A stretch of DNA of 52,363 nt from Chara braunii (lineage: Eukaryota > Streptophyta > Charophyceae > Charales > Characeae). Location: positions 2,954,439 through 3,006,801 of the forward strand of contig BFEA01000036.1 in NCBI GenBank assembly GCA_003427395.1, given 5' to 3'. The notes below the pieces were generated by a model. That model worked only from the letters and a program-made list of their open reading frames with translations. It was not told where the DNA came from and did not search any database. The position numbers and the translations under genes were made by a program. Positions 45,440 to 52,363 of this stretch are shown here, piece by piece (position 1 is the stretch's first letter; each line of letters starts with the position of its first letter).

Positions 45440-46400
45440 TTGCACGCCTGGAGTAAACTCAGACCCCCTTCCCTTAAGGAACCAGTCACCTGTGGGAAAA
45501 TCATGAACCATCCGCTGTTTGACAATCCCCGTGTTCTCCGCAGTCGTGGCGAAGTCTTCTTAGCGGCTGAAGCGCCTGGAAACTTTGGAAAAGCATGGGT
45601 TCCCCAGGGAGTTATTTCGCTCCGGGACATCTGGGATGAATCGAGTAATGATTGGATTTTAGTAGACATACTTAGAAGAAAGCTACCAAGGCTGCACAAT
45701 GTGAAATTATATTTTGAGATCCTGAAGACGACAATTCCCGCTACCTGGATCTCTTATCTTAAGAGACCGCAATCTCCTACGAAAGATACATGGCTCGTTT
45801 CACCCCCGAGACCCAGATAGTACCTACATGTCTTGGGAATTACCACGCCAACACATACCAAAATTCTGAGATGGATATAACAGACCAACTCTAAATCTAA
45901 CAATCTCCCGAGATTAACGGAGGAAGAAGTTCATTGGTCCAACTGAACACATACATGGAAGAGGTCAAGGTGTAGGTTAAGATAGGCCCAACCGGGTACA
46001 GGCGGTCGTAAGGCTTCCTCATATAAGGTTGACCCCTTCATCTGTGGATGAATGGATGTAGAGAAAGCAGGGGCTTTCCTCCCAATGGAACATCACAACA
46101 CCAAAATGGGGAGGAGGATTCAGTTGAATAAGGTCAAGAACCCTCCCCTTGTCAAAGCGAAAAAGAGATGGGAGGGGGTCATTCCTCACGTCCCGTCAAA
46201 CGATTAATTCTTGAAGCTATGGGAGCAGCGGTGCCACCTACCGGAGCAAAAAACCGTCATCCTTTTATGGTTGCAGTCCACGCAGGCGATCCCTTCAGCA
46301 GCTTTGCTTTCTACTAAAATGATTCCTCTTCCATTAACCTGCTGTCGTTGTGACGGGGCCATTGAGACTACTGATCATCTCTAAATTGGTTGCAAAAAAA
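45440..46400 (+). pseudogene. LINE C-terminal region with zf-RVT zinc finger
   Basis: An open frame (45440-45820) has NHPLFDNPRVLRSRGEVFLA and WVPQGVISLRDIWDE, the region following the RT in plant L1-type LINEs. After broken frames, LTCCRCDGAIETTDHL then a stop then IGC (about 46338-46395) gives the Cys-x2-Cys...His...Cys pattern of the zf-RVT domain. It is likely a separate LINE copy, as the one at 11.2-15.9 kb lies far away. It is bounded on the right by CGAAC-type hAT-like sequence. Non-functional. Confidence 0.65.
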
Positions 46401-46608
46401 GAAAAACATTGATACTTGCCTCAGCGTTACCCCTGAATTCCGTACCAAATTTGAAATAAAAATAAAATAGGAAAAACAAATAGTAATAAGAAAAATAAGA
46501 AAAAATATAACGATAATTAAAATTAGTGGGTGGGCAAGCACATTTTCGACACAACCATCTTTGCTGATTTTCATTTTTTGTTCGGATAGCCAAATGCCCC
46601 GAAAAGTT
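46400..46608 (-). mobile_element. Fragment of a CGAAC-type hAT-like element
   Basis: The reverse complement of this segment resembles 14015-14160 of the element at 13574-14347, for example CAAAGATGGTTGTGTCGAAA versus CAAAGATGGCGGTGTCAAAA, followed by a similar T-rich stretch. It directly precedes the MITE at 46617, so it is probably the host into which that MITE inserted. Confidence 0.5.
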
Positions 46609-46616
46609 GTGAAAAC

Positions 46617-46992
46617 CTACGTAGCACCATGCTCGCGTTCGGAGGCGAACACGAACATGTTCGCCCGAACGCGAACAAGCGCCCAAAATCCTCCGAACGC
46701 GAACATAAAAAATATTTAAAAAAATAAAAATAAAAATTATCCAAAACATCTGAAAAAACTATATGTTATGTAAAACGACAATACAAGCAACTTTTGCCTT
46801 GGAGTCATGTTCAAATTCATAGCCAATCATGAGTTAAAAATGAAAAACCGAAAACAAAATCATTTTTTATTTTTATTTTTTTTACGAAAAAAATTACGTT
46901 CGCCCGAACATGTTCGCGACTTGTTCGCGCGAGCATGCGAACACGTTCGCGCGAACGTGAAGGGGTGCGAACACGTTCGCCGTGCTACGCAG
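46617..46992 (-). mobile_element. hAT-like MITE, GTTCGC-rich type
   Basis: A 376-bp element from CTACGTAGCACC to GTGCTACGCAG. Terminal inverted repeats are CTRCGTAGCAC. It is flanked by a perfect 8-bp duplication GTGAAAAC (46609-46616 and 46993-47000). Ends are dense in CGAAC/GTTCGC words. The family core is on the minus strand near 46786-46818 (CCAAGGCAAAAGTTGCTTG). Non-coding. Confidence 0.85.
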
Positions 46993-47139
46993 GTGAAAAC
47001 ATACATATGTGTATTTCAGACAATATAAATCTCATGGAAAAAGTTTCAGAAAGTAATAAAATATTTGAGGCACCAAAATAAAATCAAACACAAAGTAAAA
47101 AGTGAAAAAAAAAAACACAAATAAAAGGGTCTTTGCGAT

Positions 47140-48190
47140 TCAGACCCCAAATGAGTGCCCCAACACAGTGAGGCCTGATGAACACAACTTAATTTCACGT
47201 GTAGCATTCCAAAAGACAAGTACTCTTAGGCAAAGTTCACATCCAAATGAAAAGGAAAAGTCGTGTGGAACGTCACAGTCAGGTCCTGGACCAACAGGCA
47301 CCGTGTTTTGTTTTAGTGCTAAAGATAAGGTCACGTATGTTCAATAGTAAGTCAAAGGGCGCAGTCCCAGGCCAGTCACAGTTCCCAGGGGTACGTCTGA
47401 TTCAGTCCAGAAGTCCAAGAGACAGGCCCGATGACCACAACAGCAGCAGACCATGGGAAAGGGTACTGGGACACACATTTTGCATGGGCAGGTACTGGGT
47501 AAGAGTCCCAGGTGACGGGAGGCTGGACTCAGACCTCATTCAGTCAGTCCAATCGTATAAAGGACCAGACCAGCCTCCCATTCGGCAAAGACTCATTGGC
47601 ATGAGAGTGTGGAAGTGCTGAGGCACTTGTGAGCCAGAATGCTAGTGAACTGCGCAGGCTAGAGAGCTGCACTAAGGAAGAAGAAGGGAGCTGGCCGCTG
47701 GTTGAGAGAAGCAGCCATAACTGCGCTAGCAGAAGTTAGTAGCAGTAGAAGGGTTAGTAGTAGGAGTACCAGTGAGTAGTATTCAAAGTAGATCGTCATG
47801 TGACAAGGAGTGTGCATGCGAGATGAGTGTGAGTAGACCAGGACTTTAGAGANAGACTGAGAGAAGAAAGACAAGGAAAGAAGAGAGAGAAAAAAGTTAT
47901 GGTGTTACTTACCTGTTGCGCGCCATTCTTGATGATTGGCAGCTGACGCTGATATGCGTCAGGCCAGGAATTCACATTGAATGAAGAAGACTTGTAATTA
48001 TGTGTGGGCTATACGTTTTTGAACTCGTGATTCTCTCTATTAAATTTGGTTGTGATAATTGAATTGCGCTATCGGGTGACCACTCATTTTACTTTGAGCT
48101 TTGTGTGAGGCTACACAATCTGTGTGATTTGTATTCATGCATGCAATGTGAAACACTCCAGCAAGTGGTGAAGAGTCGGGTTCCTTGTAA
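47140..48190 (+). mobile_element. Probable 5' LTR and leader of an LTR retrotransposon
   Basis: A TATA box (TATAAAG at 47556-47562) is followed by about 640 bases with no good frame and then by a primer-binding site at 48194. This is the layout of a U3-R-U5 region plus leader. A plausible LTR start is TGAGTGCCCC near 47151, but the 3' LTR is not in the window, so the boundaries are uncertain. A coiled-coil frame further right (49.3-50.0 kb) could be its Gag. Confidence 0.5.
47556..47562 (+). promoter_or_regulatory. TATA box of the putative LTR
   Basis: TATAAAG in a GC-richer context (CGTATAAAGGACCAG). It lies about 640 bases upstream of the primer-binding site, as expected for an LTR promoter. 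Assigned by position and sequence only. Confidence 0.45.
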
Positions 48191-48193
48191 ATT

Positions 48194-48205
48194 TGGTATC
48201 AAAGC
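48194..48205 (+). promoter_or_regulatory. Primer-binding site for initiator tRNA-Met
   Basis: TGGTATCAAAGC differs at one base from TGGTATCAGAGC, the common plant retrotransposon site complementary to the 3' end of initiator tRNA-Met. It primes minus-strand DNA synthesis. It supports an LTR element running rightward. Confidence 0.65.
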
Positions 48206-49334
48206 AGAACTTGTTACTCTCACTAGCTGCACTGGCATGATTAAGGCTGACGAGAAGGAGAAGAATATGCTGGTTTGAGGTTGTTGGCAATAGGAGAATA
48301 GAAGGAAGGACGTTGGATTGGAATTGAGGGGGAAGATTGCCGAAGAAGAAGGTGCTGAGGAGGTGAAGAATTACCTGCGAATTGGACCGTTGGAGCGAAC
48401 GTGGAGACTTCATCGACGGTTACAAAGAAGAGAAGCACCTCCCACCCTCTTACCTGGCTGACTGTGAATATGTGTGTCATGTACTTACCTTCCCCCTCCT
48501 CTCTGGTGGCCGCTGCTGCTGTCAGGTCAAACACCTCTGGTCTGGTCTGGTCTATAGGTCAGGGTTGTGGAGTCTGGGTTATGTTAGAGAGACTCGGGGT
48601 AAGTGTATGGTCTCATCGCCTTGACATCTTGTNTGATAAGTGGTAGAAAGATAGGATTGAACTGGGAGTGGTGGCAGTGTGCCACGCAAGATTACAGGTG
48701 ACACATGCCGTGAGCGAATTGATCTAAATCGAGGTACTATTCCAGTATATGTGACATTGTGATAACTCCAGTCAACTCTTGCGCATAAAACCTGTCATCC
48801 ATATTTATTAGTACTTGTAAAGAAACACAACCAGACAAACGCAAGCATAATGAAAGGTGTCGAAGTGAAAGACAGACAGCAAACAAAAAAAATAAAATTA
48901 TATTCTGCGTTTGATTAGCAAAAGTTATATTTATGAAATTCATTATCTTGAAGCAACGACATCTAGACTTAAAAAAAAAAGACCCCATCCGCTCAGAAAG
49001 TAGACTAGGATCCAAGTAGATGCTTGGTGGGACAGTGGAGGCCACCCCTGTGCGGCACCCCATCATGGATAACTATCCAAAGTTCGGTATGGTGACCCTC
49101 TCCATTATGTTGGGGCCACTGTACAACCTCTTCTTCCCCCTTGGCTTCGGGAGGGTGTGCTTCTCCCATATGATGATGAGATGAGGCAAGATGAAGCAAG
49201 GGTTGTCTGCGGCAGAACAAACAAAAGTGGATAGCCGCATGGCAGAGAAGCAGAAAGAGTAAATATTAAAAAACAAACAAAAAGAAGAATAGGTAAAGAA
49301 AGTAAAGGAAGAAAGAGAAAAATTAGAAAAAGAA
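48206..49334. other. Leader and unassigned sequence of the LTR element
   Basis: After the primer site a short frame with MIKADEKEKNMLV is seen, then stops. 48380-48640 has overlapping open stretches without a recognised domain. 48740-49070 is A-rich. I cannot define a gene here. Confidence 0.35.
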
Positions 49335-50046
49335 ATGAAGGAGAAAGAAAAAAAGTTGCAGGAAGANTTGAAGGTGGTTGAAGAAANAGAAGAAGAAGAA
49401 ATTGAACCAGAGAATGNTGAGAGACNGTACAGACACCGAACAAAAAAGGGTGAGACCAGTGAAACTCGTGGCATAAGAATAAAGTTGGAAGCTATGAACG
49501 GGTTGGACCAATTTGGCTATAAGACAGAAATGTTTGTTAAGTGAGATGAAGAGAGGGATATTTTTATCTCAAAATTGGCCGAAACCGCAGATCATGCGGA
49601 GAAAAATACCATGTTGCAAGAAAAGAAAGCAGAACTAAATAATAAAATGGTGGCTGCAAAAAGGCAGGAAATTTGAAGAAAAGAAAAGACTGAAGGAAGA
49701 GTGGGAGAGGTTTCAGCAGCAATCGCAAGAGCAAAAGGAACAATAAGCTGCCACAGATGAACGACTGTCCCTCCTCACCGATATCCTCCTCCACACCAAC
49801 AAAGAACTCGCTGCGTTGTCAAAGCAAGTGCACAAAGTAGAATACCACCAGTTTGAATTTGAAGGCGTTTGGAACTCCTTCCTGCATAGATCTGAACAGG
49901 AAGTAGATAAACATATAATAGTCTGTGTATAAAAATTAGATGAACAAATAAACAAAAAATTATCTGACCCCGCCATAGTAAAGAAACTATCCATCGTATT
50001 CGCACTGTGCCACAGACAAATCCACCTCACCGACCTTCCTCCTAGC
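49335..50046 (+). pseudogene. Coiled-coil protein remnant, possibly Gag-like
   Basis: 49335-49544 encodes a Lys/Glu-rich coiled coil (KEKEKKLQE) leading to GETSETRGIRIKLEAMNGLD. After a stop the same kind of sequence continues with KLAETADHAEKNTMLQEKKA. After a frame change, LSLLTDILLHTNKELAALSK ends near 50046 with PAIVKKLSIVFALCHRQ. No protease, RT or zinc knuckle is visible. Long coiled coils are frequent in Gag-like proteins of algal and plant retroelements; that identity is inference. Confidence 0.4.
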
Positions 50047-50470
50047 TAATCTTCTCACTTCGCCTATATGCACTCGCTGGTCATACTTGATTCTACAAAT
50101 CAACCTCTTTCTGATATTAACCTTGTACCTCTTGGCAACCACCCCGGAAATCAAGTCAAATCATCATTCTAACCGACCATCTACTTTCCTTCCTAGTAAC
50201 CCCCCTTGCTGCAGTGTACAACGCAGCCAGACCTTCAAGACTCATCTGATACAACTGCACACGCTTCCGCCTATTCCTTATCGACAAAAAATTCCTTCTT
50301 CTACACAATTCCCTGCTTTGCCACCCGTATCTTTACGACAGTGAAAATTCCCCCTTTCTGGAACAACCACCGACAGTGCTTCAACTTTTTATACTCCCCG
50401 TTTCATCGGACACTTGTCACGCCAAAGTTGGTGGCCAAACCTTCTTTTCACAATTTTCCATCCCTCCATC
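50047..50470. other. Unassigned sequence left of a hAT-like element
   Basis: Short open frames on the plus strand (50087-50344) with no recognised domain. The element at 50471 begins at its right edge. I see no gene. Confidence 0.4.
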
Positions 50471-50783
50471 CAGTGTCGGTCCCGTGAACGTGACCGGCAC
50501 CGGTCACTTGAACGGGACCGGCCGGTCACGGGGGCCGACTGTGAACGGCCCGGCGGACGTTCATGGGGTTTCCGCCCACGTGGGGCCCGGTGGGGGCCGG
50601 GACGGTCAGGATCGGGGCGGGTGGGGGGTGGTGCGAGGGCCTTCTACACCCCCGTGCCTTCAAAAAAAAAAAAAAAAGAATGGGGTGTGTGGAAGAAAAT
50701 AAGATAAAATGTTTGGGGGGTGGAGGTGGGTGGGGTTCGGGTAGGGCCCTGGCAGAGAACGTAGCGGGGAAAAAAAAAAAGAT

Positions 50784-50838
<55 letters not shown>

Positions 50839-51203
50839 AGACGGACCCGGTTGAGGTTGGTGCTTTATTGCACCACGAAATAACCTACAAAACAAAAAAA
50901 ATCGAAATAACCTATAAAATAACAAACGAAAATGCTTATTTTGGCTGGCTGCATTTTGTTTTTCGTTTTTAGTTAAAAAAACAAATTTTTTCTTGAATTT
51001 TTTTTTTTGAAAAAAAATGGGGGGTTACCCTACGATGACCCGCACCCTCCTATAAAAAAAAAACACTCCCCCCACCCAAAAAAAAAAAAAAACCGATCCT
51101 GCTCTCCGTGAACTCCATGAACTCCCATGTCGTGAACTCCGTGAACTCCATGACCTCTTTCCGTCCACACACCCCGTGAACGGAGAATGGGGGAACGGCA
51201 CTG
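50471..51203. mobile_element. hAT-like element, GTGAAC-rich type
   Basis: A 733-bp element starting CAGTGTCGGTCCCGTGAACG and, from the right, CAGTGCCGTTCCCCC. It is flanked by a perfect 8-bp duplication CCTCCATC (50463-50470 and 51204-51211). CAGTG termini and 8-bp duplications are typical of hAT. Edges are dense in CGTGAAC/GGTCAC words. A (TC)n tract lies at about 50788-50833. No coding capacity. It sits at the left edge of PLE fragment E. Confidence 0.85.
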
Positions 51204-51745
51204 CCTCCATCCATGCATCACCCCTTCCGCTTTCACAAACTACATTATCTTGGGCTTCCCTTTCTTCCAAACACTATCAATATTCATCCTCCATTTTTCA
51301 CCCTCAAATCGGATCTTCACCGGGTTGAGCTGTGCCTGGTCGGCCACCAATGCTCTTATTCCGTTGATAGCCTCCCACCTTCTCTCCCTCTGACTCTTCT
51401 TACGTTTTCGACCGTGCTTCTTTCCTAGCCTTCGCGGGTTCAAACTTGGCTACCAATGTTTGATACATAGTTCCTCCCGCGCGAGCGGATTTTCTGCCTG
51501 ATCACCAATTAAAGGAAGACACACGTAACTTGTCCAACCTCTTCAAGCCAGCCAGCGATACAACCAATTATTTCTTCCCCCCGTCTCACTTTCAACAATC
51601 CCGGACTGCTCACTCAATCTCTCCCTTAAGGTTCTCTCGTTTTTTCCTTCGTAGAACGCTGGACAGTATGGGCACAGCAATGCATACACACACGATCTTG
51701 GCTCCTCGAGTTCTATATGTCCGCTAGCGAATTGTGCTTCCAACG

Positions 51746-51746
<1 letters not shown>
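51204..51746 (-). pseudogene. Penelope-like fragment E: GIY-YIG endonuclease and following linker
   Basis: The minus strand encodes LEEPRSCVYALLCPYCPAFY as the GIY..YIG region (YEG in place of YIG), then KNERTLRERLSEQ, and after a stop GEELCIKHW-stop-PSLNP with the conserved Glu that copy C has lost. It continues through KIRFEGEKWRMNIDSVWKKG and FVKAEGVMHGWRQ, matching copy C across the site where copy C carries the hAT-like insertion. The fragment begins abruptly at a (TC)n tract (51747) and ends at the hAT-like element at 51203. No RT is present. Confidence 0.7.

Positions 51747-51835
<89 letters not shown>
51747..51835. repeat. (TC)n(CA)n microsatellite
   Basis: (TC)n at 51747-51800 continues directly into (CA)n at 51801-51834. 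It directly abuts the 5'-truncated Penelope-like fragment E. EN-first Penelope-like elements are reported to favour microsatellites for insertion. Confidence 0.9.
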
Positions 51836-51837
<2 letters not shown>

Positions 51838-52028
51838 TGACACACACATGCGCGCCGCCCTTGTGTCCACGTCCGTGGAGGCGCCCGGTTCTGTCGCGTT
51901 TGCCACACACCGTGACTCTCGACCATAACCTGTCTCCCTCTCGCCCTCCCTCCCTCTCTTTACACTTCCACGTGGCATTGCTGGATTACGCCTCGTCCAT
52001 CTGGACATCTCTCCGTCCCTCCCTCCCT

Positions 52029-52095
<67 letters not shown>

Positions 52096-52266
52096 ACCCC
52101 GGACACTGCGGACAGAATGCGTCCCGACAACGATGTACACAATAATCACAATTGATGTTTTCCGTCAGATGCAGGCATTATCGGGGTGCGTTGTGTTCCA
52201 TGTCCATGTGCCGCTGTGCGGGCTAACACCCGCCCAACAGGGCCAGCGCCGCCCAGTTCCCCCCGT

Positions 52267-52363
<97 letters not shown>
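51836..52363. repeat. Unassigned sequence with long (TC)n tracts to the window end
   Basis: (TC)n tracts at about 52016-52093 and 52266-52363, the latter running to the edge. Between them is about 170 bp of mixed sequence with no recognised feature. Apparent long frames here are microsatellite shadows. Confidence 0.85.

Overview
This window contains no gene that I can call a host cellular gene. It is a nested stack of mobile-element remnants and simple repeats from a large, repeat-rich eukaryotic nuclear genome. The evidence is plant-like retroelements (a LINE tail with a zf-RVT zinc finger, and an LTR element primed by initiator tRNA-Met), Penelope-like elements with the endonuclease ahead of the reverse transcriptase (published from green algae, spike mosses and slime molds among others), hAT-like MITEs, a PIF/Harbinger transposase, Ulp1 proteases carried by transposons, and long (TC)n, (AC)n and (GATA)n tracts. 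My best guess is a green-lineage alga, possibly a charophyte such as Chara. That is inference, not proof.

Layout: 0-8.2 kb, two head-to-head Penelope-like copies (A minus, B plus), B interrupted by a MITE. 8.9-9.3 kb, a perfect 191-bp tandem duplication. 11.2-15.9 kb, a broken L1-type LINE on the plus strand riddled with hAT-like insertions. 15.9-17.3 kb, a 1.03-kb hAT-like element that itself hosts a MITE. 18.5-19.6 kb, a composite satellite and a 100-N gap. 20.5-30.1 kb, the most informative locus: a Penelope-like element read on the minus strand in the order CCHC zinc knuckle, coiled coil, GIY-YIG endonuclease, reverse transcriptase, with ~1.1-kb pseudo-LTR-like arms in opposite orientation and a second truncated RT copy in tandem. 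30.2-32.2 kb, a compound microsatellite. 32.5-33.7 kb, a PIF/Harbinger transposase pseudogene. 34.1-36.8 kb, a 1.35-kb direct duplication. 36.3-40.2 kb, an inverted-repeat element carrying a nearly intact Ulp1/C48 protease. 40.9-43.3 kb, a 1.18-kb direct duplication of unknown nature. 44.7-47.0 kb, MITEs and a LINE tail. 47.1-50.0 kb, an LTR-element 5' region and a coiled-coil reading-frame relic. 50.5-51.7 kb, a hAT-like element next to a fifth Penelope-like fragment that ends in a microsatellite.

Comparing copies inside the window gives insertion histories without outside data. Related copies act as empty sites for five insertions and show 8-bp target duplications for the hAT-like group and 4-bp duplications for a fold-back family. 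The fold-back family shares its terminal inverted repeat with the Ulp1-bearing element. Reading frames are mostly broken by stops and frameshifts, so most protein-level entries are pseudogenes. A few catalytic cores are still intact: the RT aspartates in copy B, and the Ulp1 His/Asp/Gln/Cys.
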